Shown in pieces: positions 28,847-37,641 of a stretch of 64,000 nucleotides of DNA. The first letter of the stretch is position 1; the number at the start of each line of letters is the position of its first letter. Below the pieces are notes generated by a model. The model did no database searches. It saw only the letters and a list, made by a program, of their open reading frames with translations, and was not told the DNA's origin. Position numbers and translations under genes: made by a program. This stretch comes from Micromonospora sp. HM5-17 (GTDB taxonomy: Bacteria > Actinomycetota > Actinomycetes > Mycobacteriales > Micromonosporaceae): positions 927,283 to 991,282 of the forward strand of contig NZ_RJWA01000002.1 of assembly GCF_003762835.1 (NCBI RefSeq). The letters are read 5' to 3'.

Positions 28847-30193
28847 ATGAGCAAGCCACGACCAATTTCCGGATTTCCGGAGTGGGCGCCGCCGCAGCGG
28901 ATGATCGAGCAGTACGTCCTCGACCGGATCCGTACCACCTTCGAGCTGTACGGCTTCGCGCCGCTGGAGACCCGCGCGGTGGAGCCGCTGGACCAGCTAC
29001 TCCGCAAGGGAGAGACCTCCAAGGAGGTCTACCTGATCAGCCGACTCCAGGACGAGGACGGCCCCACCGTCGGCGAGGGCACCCTGGGGCTGCACTTCGA
29101 CCTGACCGTGCCGCTCGCCCGGTACGTCCTGGAGAACGCGGGCAGGCTGCACTTCCCGTTCCGCCGCTACCAGATCCAGAAGGTGTGGCGGGGCGAGCGC
29201 CCGCAGGAGGGACGCTACCGGGAGTTCACCCAGGCCGACATCGACATCGTCGACCGGGACACCCTGTCGGCGCACCACGAGGCGGAGATGCCGCTCGTCA
29301 TCGGCGACGCGCTCGGCGGGTTGCCGCTGGGCAGCACCGACGGGCGGTTGCCGATCCGCATCCAGGTCAACAACCGCAAGATCTGCGAGGGCTTCTACCG
29401 CGGCATCGGCCTGGCCGACCCGATGGCGGCGCTGCGCGCGGTGGACCGGCTCGACAGGGTCGGCCCGGACGGGGTGAGGACGCTGCTGATCGAGACCGCC
29501 GGGGCGACCGAGGCGCAGGCCAAGGCGTGCCTGGCGCTGGCCGAGATCTCCGCCCCGGACGCGTCGTTCGCCGACGCGGTGCGGCAGCTGGGGGTGACCG
29601 ACCCGCTGCTGGACGAGGGGCTGGCCGAGCTGGTCGCGGTGATGGAGAACGCCGCCGCGCACGCGCCGGGGCTCTGTGTCGCCGACCTGCGGATCGCCCG
29701 GGGGCTCGACTACTACACCGGCACCGTCTACGAGACCCAGCTGCGCGGCTTCGAGCGTTTCGGGTCGATCAGCTCCGGCGGCCGGTACGACAACCTGGCC
29801 AGCGACGAGCACGTCCGGTTCCCCGGTGTCGGCATCTCGATCGGGGTGACCCGGTTGCTCGGCCTCCTCTTCGGCGCGAACGCGCTGTCGATCTCCCGCA
29901 GCGTACCGACCTGTGTGTTGGTGGCGCTGGTCTCCGAGGAGCGGCGGGCGGAGAGCAACCGGATCGCCGACGCGTTGCGGCGGCGCGGCATCCCCACCGA
30001 GGTCGCCCCGTCGGCCGCCAAGTACGGCAAGCAGATCCGGTACGCCGAGCGGCGGGGTATCCCGTACGTCTGGTTCCCCGGGGTGGACGGCGCGGGGGAC
30101 GAGGTGAAGGACATCCGCTCCGGTGAGCAGGTGGGGGCGAGCGCGGACGTCTGGCAGCCGCCGGCGGCCGACCTCCACCCGACGATCGGCTGA
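28847..30193 (+). CDS. hisS: Histidyl-tRNA synthetase
   Basis: 448 residues, class II. Motif 2 region RYQIQKVWRGERPQEGRYRE, the HisRS signature RGLDYYTGTVYE and motif 3 region GRYDNLAS...GVGISIGVTR are present, followed by the anticodon-binding domain ending near VKDIRSGEQV. Cytoplasmic, charges tRNA-His. ATG 28847 follows AGGAGC. Same neighbour order as the mycobacterial locus. Confidence 0.96.
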   Translation: MSKPRPISGFPEWAPPQRMIEQYVLDRIRTTFELYGFAPLETRAVEPLDQLLRKGETSKEVYLISRLQDEDGPTVGEGTLGLHFDLTVPLARYVLENAGRLHFPFRRYQIQKVWRGERPQEGRYREFTQADIDIVDRDTLSAHHEAEMPLVIGDALGGLPLGSTDGRLPIRIQVNNRKICEGFYRGIGLADPMAALRAVDRLDRVGPDGVRTLLIETAGATEAQAKACLALAEISAPDASFADAVRQLGVTDPLLDEGLAELVAVMENAAAHAPGLCVADLRIARGLDYYTGTVYETQLRGFERFGSISSGGRYDNLASDEHVRFPGVGISIGVTRLLGLLFGANALSISRSVPTCVLVALVSEERRAESNRIADALRRRGIPTEVAPSAAKYGKQIRYAERRGIPYVWFPGVDGAGDEVKDIRSGEQVGASADVWQPPAADLHPTIG

Positions 30194-30206
30194 CGGCTGC
30201 ACCGCG

Positions 30207-30240
30207 GGCCCGTCCGGTGTCATCGGAGACCGGACGGGTC
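30207..30240 (+). terminator. hisS terminator hairpin
   Basis: Twelve-pair stem 30207-30218 / 30229-30240 (core CCCGTCCGGT with ACCGGACGGG, one G-T pair) and a 10-base loop, 13 bases after the hisS stop. No T-run. Confidence 0.7.
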
Positions 30241-30513
30241 CGCCGGCGTCTCCGCGGGCGCAGGCCGGCGGAGCGGAGCAGTCACCGCGGCGCCGGCCGG
30301 TGATTGCACCGCGGCTGCGGAACGAGGCGACGGAGGGTCGGCATCCGTCGCTATGTCCCGCCTGCCGGGGATGCCGGAGCTTTCGCCGGGACCGGTGCGT
30401 CGGCGACCCGGACTACCATGACGTGGCATGTCTGTCGATGCGACGAGGCTCGATGGGTCGACGCTCCGGGGCGGTCACCGCCGCGACGGGGATCCAACCG
30501 TGGCCGACCGGTG
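30241..30513. other. Non-coding stretch before the propeller gene
   Basis: After the hisS terminator I see no gene. The frame of the downstream propeller gene is open from 30304, with an ATG at 30418, but third-position GC preference only becomes strong after about 30511. This part is therefore treated as upstream region. No clear promoter could be picked. Confidence 0.4.
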
Positions 30514-32826
30514 ATGACCGGCGACCACGACGCGGCCCGGATGACCGGCGGGCCGACACCTCGTACCGCCGGCGGCACCGGGCGGCGGATCGGCGCCCGG
30601 CCCGCTTCCGGCATCGCCTGGGAACCGGCGTGGACCTGGGGACCACCGGAGCGCCAACCGCGATCGCTGTGGAGTCGGCCCGGGCCCTACCACCCGGTGC
30701 CGGCCTGGGTCACCCGGCTGACCAGCTACCCGGACGATCGGACACCCCGGGTCGTGGTCTCCAGCTATGCCGGCACGCGGGTCGTGCTCGATCTCCGCGA
30801 CGGCCGGGTGATCGGCGCGCCGGACGAGCGTCCCAACGCCAGCGTCTGCGCCCCGGTTCGGATCGACGGCGAGCGCATGATCGTCTCCGGCGGGGTCGCC
30901 GGTCATCTCCAGCTGAGCGACCTGGCCAGCGGGCGACCCCGGTGGCGGCGCTGGTGCGGTGACATCCGTTCGCTGGCGACCGCGACCCTCGCCGGCCGTC
31001 CGGTCGCGGTGCTGGCCGGCAGCGCGCCCCAGCTCCAGATCTGGTCGCTCGCCGCCAACCGGGGGGACCGGCTGGCGGTCGTCCGGGCGGGCACCGGGCG
31101 GGTCGCCGCGCTGGCCGCGACCAACCTGGGCGACGATGTCGTGGTGGCGCTCGGCGGTACCACCGGCCGGATCACGCTCTGGCGGCTGAGCGTCACCAAC
31201 GGGACCGGGAGCGGGGTGCGGATCGCGTCGCTCGGCGAGTACGGCTTCGAGGCGCCGGGTCTGGTCAGCACGCTGGAGTTCGTGTGGTGGCAGGGCCGGC
31301 CCGTGCTGCTCGGCGCGGCCGGGCGGCTGGCCCGGGCCTGGGAGGCGGCGGGCGGATCCCCGCTCGGGCCGTCGTTCGCGGGGCACGGTGGGGCGGTCAA
31401 CGCGGTCGCGGTGGGCCGGTACGGTGCCCGTCCGGTGGTGTGGAGCAGCGACGACGCGACGGTCCGGGCCTGGCTACCGGAGACCGGCGGGCAGGTGGGG
31501 GAGGCGTTCCACTACCCGTACGAGGCGGCGCTGACCAGCATGACGGTGGCGGAGATCGACGGCGGGCCGATGCTGGTCAGCGGAGACGCCGCGGGGCTGG
31601 TCTGGGTGTGGGACCCGGAGCGGCCGTACCCCTTCCACCGGGCCGGCTCCCGGCGGATCGGCTCCGGACTGGCCGGAGTCGGCCCGGCCGGCTGTGGAGC
31701 GGCGGGCTGCGGGACGGCCGACCCGGCCTCCGACGTGGCGGCGTCCGGGCCGGAGTCCGACCCGGCCGCGTCCGGTGGCGACCGGGTACGGCTGGCCGGT
31801 ACGACGCGCGACGGTCGGCCCGTCGTCCTCGCCGGCGGGGCCGACGGGGTGGTCCGGGGTTTCGCCGGCCCGGACGGTGCCGAGGTTCCGGTCCCCGATA
31901 CGACGGCCTGGCGGGACGGTGTCCGGAGGGCGCCCGCGTCGGTTGCCGGGCTCCCGGACGCTCCGGTGCTGGTGCCGGGGAGCCATCCGACGCTGGCCCG
32001 CGTCACCCCCGACGGGGTCGACCTCTGGGATCCGGCCACGGGGGAGTACCTCGGCCTGGTCGGGCCGCTCCCGACGGGCACACCGGCGTCCGCCGGTCGA
32101 CTCGGGCCGATGGCCTCGACCCGGGTCGACGGCGTCTGGACGCTGCTCTTCGCGGCCGGTTCCACCGTGCACCGGGCCGACATCGCCGCCGGTACGCCGG
32201 TCGTGGCCTGGCACGGCCACACCAGGCCGATCCACGCGATCGCCACCGCCGAGCTGGACGGTGTGCCGGTCGGGCTCACCGCCGCCGGGGACGACACGGT
32301 ACGGCTCTGGGACCTGCGCTCCGGTCGAGGGCTCGGCGTGGTGCTGGCCGGGCACGGCGGTGCGGCGTACGCCGTCGCCGGGGCGACGGTCGACGGGCGG
32401 GCGCTGGTCTTCGGCGCGGGCCGTAGCGGCCTGGTCCGCGGCGTCGACGTGACCGAGCTGCTCCGGACCGATCCGCCGCCGGCCGCCGGGCCGGACGGGA
32501 CCGGTGGTGGGGGCGCCGACACCTCTTGGGCGGAGTCTCCCGAGCCGACGCTGATGCTGACCGCGACCGGGCCGGTGCGGTCCCTCGCGGTGGTCCGGTC
32601 CGGGTGGGACAGTTGGCTGGTGGTGGCGGACGGCGCCCTGCTGCTCTGGTGTCCCGTCGTGGACGATCGTCAACCGCGCTGGACGAGCGAACTCGGTGCT
32701 CCGGTGACCGGTCTGGTGGCGCTGCCCGGGCTGCTGGTCGCGGCGGCCGGCGATGGCCTGGTCGCCTATCGTCCGGCCGCCCCGCCCGGTGGCCCGCCCG
32801 GAGGGCGGAGGATCGGCGCCGGCTGA
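30514..32826 (+). CDS. WD40-like beta-propeller protein
   Basis: About 770 residues, unrecognised beyond its repeat nature. Many blades end in W-D or W-like strands (LQIWSL, RITLWRL, VWSSDDATVRAW, SAGDAAGLVWVWD, TAAGDDTVRLWDLRSG), often preceded by GHGGAV-type turns, so two propellers are likely. No signal peptide, membrane segment, kinase or protease domain is seen, unlike many actinobacterial WD40 fusions. Blades often contain DGRPVVLAGG-like wording, a subfamily style I associate with actinobacterial repeat proteins. ATG 30514 or GTG 30511 were chosen on codon usage; 30418 is possible. Likely a protein-interaction scaffold; partner unknown. Confidence 0.8.
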   Translation: MTGDHDAARMTGGPTPRTAGGTGRRIGARPASGIAWEPAWTWGPPERQPRSLWSRPGPYHPVPAWVTRLTSYPDDRTPRVVVSSYAGTRVVLDLRDGRVIGAPDERPNASVCAPVRIDGERMIVSGGVAGHLQLSDLASGRPRWRRWCGDIRSLATATLAGRPVAVLAGSAPQLQIWSLAANRGDRLAVVRAGTGRVAALAATNLGDDVVVALGGTTGRITLWRLSVTNGTGSGVRIASLGEYGFEAPGLVSTLEFVWWQGRPVLLGAAGRLARAWEAAGGSPLGPSFAGHGGAVNAVAVGRYGARPVVWSSDDATVRAWLPETGGQVGEAFHYPYEAALTSMTVAEIDGGPMLVSGDAAGLVWVWDPERPYPFHRAGSRRIGSGLAGVGPAGCGAAGCGTADPASDVAASGPESDPAASGGDRVRLAGTTRDGRPVVLAGGADGVVRGFAGPDGAEVPVPDTTAWRDGVRRAPASVAGLPDAPVLVPGSHPTLARVTPDGVDLWDPATGEYLGLVGPLPTGTPASAGRLGPMASTRVDGVWTLLFAAGSTVHRADIAAGTPVVAWHGHTRPIHAIATAELDGVPVGLTAAGDDTVRLWDLRSGRGLGVVLAGHGGAAYAVAGATVDGRALVFGAGRSGLVRGVDVTELLRTDPPPAAGPDGTGGGGADTSWAESPEPTLMLTATGPVRSLAVVRSGWDSWLVVADGALLLWCPVVDDRQPRWTSELGAPVTGLVALPGLLVAAAGDGLVAYRPAAPPGGPPGGRRIGAG

Positions 32827-32890
32827 TCGCCGACCGGGGGCGGGCCATGCCGTCGCCCTTGGTGACGGTGGCGGCCGACCAGGGTCGGGG

Positions 32891-33418
32891 TCAGGCCGTC
32901 GGGGGCTCGTCGATCGGTACCTCGAAGAGCAGACATGACGAGGTGGCGTGGGCGATCAGCCGTCCCCGTTCGTCGGTCAGCCGCGACTCGGCCAGCGCGA
33001 CCCGGCGTCCGCGCTGGATGACCGTGCCCTCGCAGCGCAGCACGCCGCTCTCCAGCGTGGCCGGGCGGAGGAACTTGACGTTGAGATCCAGCGAGGTGTA
33101 GCCGATCCCGGCCGGGAGCGTGCTGTGTACCGCACACCCGGCGGCGGTGTCCAGCAGGATGGAGAGCACACCGCCGTGCACCGAACCGAGCGGGTTGTAG
33201 TGGAACTCCTGCACGGTCATCTCAAGCGTCACCCGGCCCTCGTCGGCGGTCATCCGGTCCAGCCCGATCAGGTGCATCACCGGCGGGGGCGGCACCTCCC
33301 CGGCGGTGACGGCGCGGAGCAGGGCGAGCCCGTCGCGTCGGCCGACCAGGGCGGCGTTCTCGGCGGGATCGGACCAGGAGAAGGTGCGGTGCCGGAGGCC
33401 CGGCTGCGTCTGAGTCAT
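32891..33418 (-). CDS. PaaI-type hotdog-fold thioesterase
   Basis: 175 residues. The family core NPLGSVHGGVLSILLDTAAGCAV carries the catalytic hotdog helix with the HGG element, and IGYTSLDLNVKFLRPA is the following strand. It hydrolyses acyl-CoA or aryl-CoA thioesters; substrate unknown. ATG 33418 is chosen; TTG 33454 would add 12 residues but falls inside the operator dyad. It is divergent from the HxlR regulator 56 bases away, which probably controls it. Confidence 0.88.
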   Translation of the reverse strand: MTQTQPGLRHRTFSWSDPAENAALVGRRDGLALLRAVTAGEVPPPPVMHLIGLDRMTADEGRVTLEMTVQEFHYNPLGSVHGGVLSILLDTAAGCAVHSTLPAGIGYTSLDLNVKFLRPATLESGVLRCEGTVIQRGRRVALAESRLTDERGRLIAHATSSCLLFEVPIDEPPTA

Positions 33419-33438
33419 GGACGCAGCCTGGCAGGAGC

Positions 33439-33467
33439 TTGCTGGGTCTGTCAATGAGACCTAGCCT
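33439..33467 (+). promoter_or_regulatory. HxlR promoter with overlapping 9-bp dyad operator
   Basis: TTGCTG (33439-33444), 17-base spacer, TAGCCT (33462-33467), six bases before the HxlR ATG, implying a leaderless transcript. GCTGGGTCT (33441-33449) and AGACCTAGC (33457-33465) form a dyad with one mismatch and a seven-base centre, covering the spacer and -10. A bound dimer would block the promoter, fitting autorepression, and could also control the divergent thioesterase gene. Confidence 0.65.
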
Positions 33468-33473
33468 GGCGGG

Positions 33474-33950
33474 ATGGCGGCACCCGAGGCGCTCAACTGG
33501 TCGGTGGAGAACTGCACGATCGCCCGTGCCATGGCGATCATCGGCGAACGGTGGACCCTGGTGGTGCTCCGGGAGATCTTCAGCGGGATCCGTCGCTTCG
33601 ACGACATGCGCAAACGGACCGGGATTCCTCGTCAGGTGCTCGCCGCCCGGCTCGCGATGCTGGTCGAGCGGGGCGTCCTGCGCCGGGAGCCGTACCGGGA
33701 GCCGGGCGCACGGCTGCGCCACGAGTACCGGCTCACCGAGATGGGGCTGGAGCTGTGGCCGGTGCTGGTGGCGGTGCTGGCCTGGGGCGACCGCTACCTG
33801 GCCGACCCGGAGGGCTCGGCGCTCACGGCCGTACACCGGGACTGCGGAGCCGAGGTGCGGGTGGCGCTGCGCTGTGCCGCCGGGCACGAGGTGGCCCGAT
33901 CCCGGGACGTTGTTCCCCGCCCCGGTCCCGGCGCCCGCCGCCGCACCTGA
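33474..33950 (+). CDS. HxlR-family transcriptional regulator
   Basis: 158 residues. The winged helix-turn-helix core begins CTIARAMAIIGERWTLVVLREI, continues RRFDDMRKRTGIPRQVLAARLAMLVERGVL and ends in the wing EYRLTEMGLELWPVL, the classic HxlR pattern. The Cys at the start of the domain is the residue used for thiol or aldehyde sensing in some members. Leaderless start at 33474. Divergent from the thioesterase. Confidence 0.93.
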   Translation: MAAPEALNWSVENCTIARAMAIIGERWTLVVLREIFSGIRRFDDMRKRTGIPRQVLAARLAMLVERGVLRREPYREPGARLRHEYRLTEMGLELWPVLVAVLAWGDRYLADPEGSALTAVHRDCGAEVRVALRCAAGHEVARSRDVVPRPGPGARRRT

Positions 33951-33994
33951 CGACGAGCCACCGGGCCGGTCCATCCGTTCCGGTACGACGCCGG

Positions 33995-34849
33995 CTACCA
34001 GCGGAAACCGGCGGCGTACGAGACGTTCGCCAGCACCCGCTGCCCGCTGGTGTTGGGGTGGAAGTAGTCCCAGCCGGAGAGGTGGTCCAGGGTGAACGGG
34101 TAGCCGAAGACCGCGTTGCCGTCGAACCGGCAGTTCGGGCCGTACGCGGCACAGGCCTGGGCGAGCTGGGTGTTGTAGTCGATGACGCGCTGTCGTACCC
34201 GGTTGCGGCGGTCCACGTCGGCCTGGGCTGTGGAGGTCGGGTTGGCCAGCATCGACTGGCAGATCCCAAAGAGCGACCAGGCGGTCCGCGCGAGGATGTC
34301 GCCCCGGCCGACGGACCAGAGCCGATGGAGGTCCGGAATGCTGATCACGAGGACCCTGGCGTTCGGCAGCCCGGACCTCAGCCGGTTGAGTGCGGTGTCG
34401 ATGTTGGCCCGGAACGTGGTCACCGGGGTCATGGTGGACTCGGAGCTGGTGCAGGCGTCGTTGGCGCCGATCAGCATGGTGACGTAGTCGACGTTCTGTG
34501 CGACGGCCGCGTCGGCCTGGCCCGGCATGTCCGCCGACTTCGCGCCGGAGCGGGCGACGTTGTGGTTATGGCCGTTGATCGCCGGGTTCACCGCGCGGAT
34601 CCGCAGGTAGTGGCTGTTCACGGCGGAGTCGGTGCCGGTGCTGAACGACCGGGACGGGCAGTCGACGTACCAGCCGCAGGCGTTGAAGCCGCGGGTGATC
34701 GAGTCACCCATGCTGGCCATCGACGCGGGCGGGGGACCGGGGTCGGCGCCGGCCGGAGCGGCGGTGAGCACGACCGAGGAGACGAGGACGGCGGTGGCGA
34801 GCAGCGTGGTGCGAAGCCTTCGCCAGCGGCGGGGGACGGTGGTGGACAT
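33995..34849 (-). CDS. Secreted SGNH/GDSL hydrolase
   Basis: 284 residues. A signal peptide of about 35 residues (basic RRWRRLR, hydrophobic core, cleavage near APAGADPG) directs export. SGNH block I MGDSIT (nucleophile Ser50), block III GAND, and block V with Asp and His in DYFHPN are present. Cys pairs in the mature part suggest disulfides, as in the Streptomyces secreted esterase family. Likely acts on ester-linked acyl or acetyl groups outside the cell. It has its own promoter (34972-35000). Confidence 0.92.
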   Translation of the reverse strand: MSTTVPRRWRRLRTTLLATAVLVSSVVLTAAPAGADPGPPPASMASMGDSITRGFNACGWYVDCPSRSFSTGTDSAVNSHYLRIRAVNPAINGHNHNVARSGAKSADMPGQADAAVAQNVDYVTMLIGANDACTSSESTMTPVTTFRANIDTALNRLRSGLPNARVLVISIPDLHRLWSVGRGDILARTAWSLFGICQSMLANPTSTAQADVDRRNRVRQRVIDYNTQLAQACAAYGPNCRFDGNAVFGYPFTLDHLSGWDYFHPNTSGQRVLANVSYAAGFRW

Positions 34850-34971
34850 CGGTGGCCTCCGGATCGCGGTGCCTGGGCCAGAAGCGGGGGGTGGTCCGAT
34901 CGGGACCGGGCCGGTTGGCGGTCATCCCGTCGGGGTGGTCCGCTCGAAGTGACCGGTGGGAAGTGCGCCAG

Positions 34972-35000
34972 AGCATAGAGAGGACAGTCACCCTCCTCAA
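34972..35000 (-). promoter_or_regulatory. Promoter of the SGNH hydrolase gene
   Basis: On the minus strand TTGAGG (35000-34995), a 17-base spacer and TATGCT (34977-34972). This is a near-consensus vegetative promoter, leaving a leader of roughly 115 bases. Confidence 0.6.
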
Positions 35001-35073
35001 TGGTCGTGTCAGGTCGCGGTCAGCATCTGATGCATAAGGCGTACGTCCCTATCGAGTCGATATGGCGGATGTC

Positions 35074-35102
35074 TTGTTCATGATCTTATATGTCTGAATA
35101 CT
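35074..35102 (+). promoter_or_regulatory. Candidate promoter of the streptogrisin-type protease gene
   Basis: TTGTTC (35074-35079), 17-base spacer, AATACT (35097-35102), in the most A/T-rich patch between the two divergent secreted-enzyme genes. It leaves a leader of about 55 bases before ATG 35164. Confidence 0.45.
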
Positions 35103-35163
35103 CGGGAACGATGTGCCGTTGTTCGGTGCAGAACCCTCCAAACCCCCCTATGGGAGGCCCTCC

Positions 35164-36219
35164 ATGCGATCCACGAGGTCCCCACTCCGTCGTGTCGCGG
35201 TGGCCATCACCGCCGGCACCCTGGTGGCCGGAGTGCTGGCCGGCGCCCCCGTCCACGCCGCACCCGCCGTCGTCGCGTCCCCGGACGCCGCCACGGCGCT
35301 CTCCGAGCGGCTCGGCGCCCGCTCCGCCGGGACGTACCTCGACGAGGTGAGCGGCAAGATGGTCGTGACGGTGACCGACGAGGCCGCCGCCCGCGAGGTC
35401 CGGGCCGCCGGCGCGATCCCGCGCATCGTCGCCCGCGGCGCCGCCGAGCTCGCCAAGGTCACCGCGGCGCTCGACGCGTCGGCCCGGATCCCCGGCACCG
35501 CCTGGTATGTCGACCCGGTCAGCAACCAGGTGGTGGTGGACGTGGACAGCACGATCACCGGCGCCACGCTCGCCAAGATCAAGTCCGTGATCGCCCCGTA
35601 CGGCGACGCGGCCCGGATCCAGCCGATCCCCGGCATCCTGAGCACCACGATCTCTGGCGGCAACGCCATCTACACCGGCGGCAGCCGCTGCTCGCTCGGC
35701 TTCAACGTCCGCAGCGGCAACACCTACTACTTCCTCACCGCCGGACACTGCACCAACGCGGGGGCCAACTGGTCGGCCAGCTCGGGCGGCTCGGTGATCG
35801 GCACCCGCGCCGGCAGCAGCTTCCCCGGCAACGACTACGGCATCGTCCGGTACGCGAGCGGCGTGGGCCAGCAGCCGGGCGACGTGTACCTGTACAACGG
35901 CAGTTACCGGGACATCACCGGCGCCGCCAACCCGACGGTCAACCAGTCGGTGCAGCGGAGCGGCAGCACCACCGGGCTGCGCAGCGGCCGGGTGACCGCG
36001 CTGAACGCCACCGTCACCTACCAGGGCAGCGGCACGGTCTCCGGGCTGATCCGGACCACGGTCTGCGCCCAGCCGGGCGACAGCGGCGGCCCGCTCTTCG
36101 CCGGCAACACCGCGCTGGGCCTCACCTCCGGCGGCAGCGGTAACTGCACGACCGGCGGCGTCACCTACTTCCAGCCGGTCGTCGAGGCGCTGAACGCGTA
36201 CGGCGTGAGCGTCTACTGA
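35164..36219 (+). CDS. Secreted S1-family serine protease, streptogrisin/alpha-lytic type
   Basis: 351-residue preproenzyme. A signal peptide ends near APVHAAPA. A propeptide of about 130 residues acts as folding chaperone, and the mature protease probably begins at Ile163 ([11 protein letters not shown], like the streptogrisin N-terminus), giving about 189 residues. Catalytic triad: His195 (LTAGHCT), Asp224 (GNDYGIVRY), Ser307 ([10 protein letters not shown]). Cys pairs near RCSLG/GHCT and around CAQPGDSGG match family disulfides. ATG 35164 follows GGGAGG. Divergent from the SGNH hydrolase, so both extracellular enzymes may be expressed together. Confidence 0.95.
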   Translation: MRSTRSPLRRVAVAITAGTLVAGVLAGAPVHAAPAVVASPDAATALSERLGARSAGTYLDEVSGKMVVTVTDEAAAREVRAAGAIPRIVARGAAELAKVTAALDASARIPGTAWYVDPVSNQVVVDVDSTITGATLAKIKSVIAPYGDAARIQPIPGILSTTISGGNAIYTGGSRCSLGFNVRSGNTYYFLTAGHCTNAGANWSASSGGSVIGTRAGSSFPGNDYGIVRYASGVGQQPGDVYLYNGSYRDITGAANPTVNQSVQRSGSTTGLRSGRVTALNATVTYQGSGTVSGLIRTTVCAQPGDSGGPLFAGNTALGLTSGGSGNCTTGGVTYFQPVVEALNAYGVSVY

Positions 36220-36260
36220 GCGACCGTCTCCTGATCTGATCCGATCCGATCATCCCTCGA

Positions 36261-36327
36261 CCGGCGTGGCCGGGGACCACCGTGACGGTCGGTACGTCCG
36301 GACCGGCAGCGGCCCCGACCACGCCGG
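36261..36327. terminator. Long hairpin between protease and DUF998 genes
   Basis: CCGGCGTGG then GGGG (36261-36275) pair with CCCC then CCACGCCGG (36313-36327) around a 2x2 internal loop. It lies between two convergent genes and touches the DUF998 stop codon. Confidence 0.5.
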
Positions 36328-36999
36328 TCACGGCGTGTCCCGGCCGGCGTCCGGCACCGCGCGCCGGCGGTGACGGGACCACCGACGGGAGACGAGGACG
36401 ACGGTGAGTGGCCAGAGTCCCTCCGTGCCGGAGGTCACCCCCTCGGCCAGCCCCGCCGTGGCGCCGTCGGGCAACTGTAGGGCGAGCCAGAGTCCGGAGC
36501 CGAGCATCACCCCGGTCGCGGCGAGCGCCGCGGGAGGGCGGAGCACCCACGGCCGGTCCCGGGGTACGACCGGCCCGCTTCGCCCGGTGCCGCCGGATTG
36601 TCGCCGGGCACGGGGCAGCAGGGCCACCGCCGGCCAGAGCCCGAGCGCGACGAAGCCCACCACGGCCGAGATCCCGTGGGCAGGCGGGGTGGCCGAGTCG
36701 ACCTTCGGGACCGAGGCGACCACGATGGTGGCGACGCCGCCGAGCCCGTACACCGCGCGGGCGACCAGTGGGACGACACGCAGGCCGAGCGCGGTCACCA
36801 GGTGCGCCACCCCGAGCCCCGCGAGGCAGGTGATCAGGATCAGCCGGTCCACCATGCCGAACGAGGCGAGCACGCTGATGGTGTCCGCGACCGGGTCGTA
36901 CCCGTCGGGTCGGCGGACCGCCGCCAGCGTCCAGCCGGTGGCCAGCAGCACCGGTGCCGCCACCGAGGAGAGCACCCCCCACCAGGGCACCGCAGGCAT
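36328..36999 (-). CDS. DUF998-like integral membrane protein
   Basis: 223 residues with about six hydrophobic segments. The N-terminal part has VLLATGWTLAAVRRPDGYDPVADTISVLASFG, the DUF998 start (small-residue TM1, then Y-D-P-x-x-x-T-I-S-x-L). Function unknown. ATG/GTG at 36999 is the first start of the frame in a coding-like context. It is convergent with the protease gene. Confidence 0.8.
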   Translation of the reverse strand: MPAVPWWGVLSSVAAPVLLATGWTLAAVRRPDGYDPVADTISVLASFGMVDRLILITCLAGLGVAHLVTALGLRVVPLVARAVYGLGGVATIVVASVPKVDSATPPAHGISAVVGFVALGLWPAVALLPRARRQSGGTGRSGPVVPRDRPWVLRPPAALAATGVMLGSGLWLALQLPDGATAGLAEGVTSGTEGLWPLTVVLVSRRWSRHRRRAVPDAGRDTP

Positions 37000-37114
37000 G
37001 TCCTGACCCTACGGCCGGACCCGGGTCCGGCAGGCCGAGTCGGCCGATACTCCGTCATCCCCGATCCGGGGTGAGGACGCCCGGGCGGGGATGCCCGGGT
37101 CAGGATGGCCGTTG

Positions 37115-37414
37115 TCAGGGCCGCCCGGGCCGGGCGGAGCCAGCCGAGGAACCGGGTGAACGGGGCGGCCGGATCGGGTCCGGGCTCCGGATCGAGCCGG
37201 TCCAGGTCGCCTGCGTCGGTGCGCTCACGCCCGATCTTGGGCCTGGCGGACCGTCCGGCGGGTACGGCGGGACGAGCGGCGGCGGGTTGATCCGGTCCGG
37301 GCACGGCCAGCGGTCACCGCAGCGGCAGCGCCGCGACCAGGGACGCCGCCAGTCGCGACAATGCTGTGGGGCGTACCGGACGGGCGTGGGCGGGCGGCGC
37401 GACAGTGACCACAT
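37115..37414 (-). CDS. Small Cys/Arg/Pro-rich protein beside the XRE regulator
   Basis: 99 residues from ATG 37414, with GGAGG eight bases upstream. The N-terminal half is basic and holds HCRDWRRPWSRRCRCGDRWPCPDR, three to four cysteines in a CXC...C arrangement that could bind zinc; the C-terminal half is Pro-rich and looks disordered. It shares CXCGXRXWPCP-like residues with the gene at 13116-13349. It is divergent from the XRE/DUF397 pair, a setting where I recall similar small genes in other Micromonospora. Function unknown. Confidence 0.55.
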   Translation of the reverse strand: MWSLSRRPPTPVRYAPQHCRDWRRPWSRRCRCGDRWPCPDRINPPPLVPPYPPDGPPGPRSGVSAPTQATWTGSIRSPDPIRPPRSPGSSAGSARPGRP

Positions 37415-37641
37415 CGGACGACCTCCGGGGATGCCTGGGTTGAAGCCCCGGGGACCGGTTCGGCAGGCGAGGCGGGGGCCCGGTCCCCGGGGCGGGGAAG
37501 CGCCCACCGGTCGGGCTCCGGTCGCCGTCGGGCGCGTTTCCCGGTTCACAGTCTGGTGATCCAGGCACTACTGTCGGAAGCCTCCACCCGGCGACCCAGG
37601 TCGATGTCCGGGGCCAATCAACCAAGGTAAGGAGCCTGTCC

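Noticed and set aside
30418..30513. Earlier ATG start for the propeller protein
   Set aside because: Third-codon-position GC preference is weak before 30511 and no ribosome binding site precedes 30418, so the shorter start is preferred, with doubt noted.
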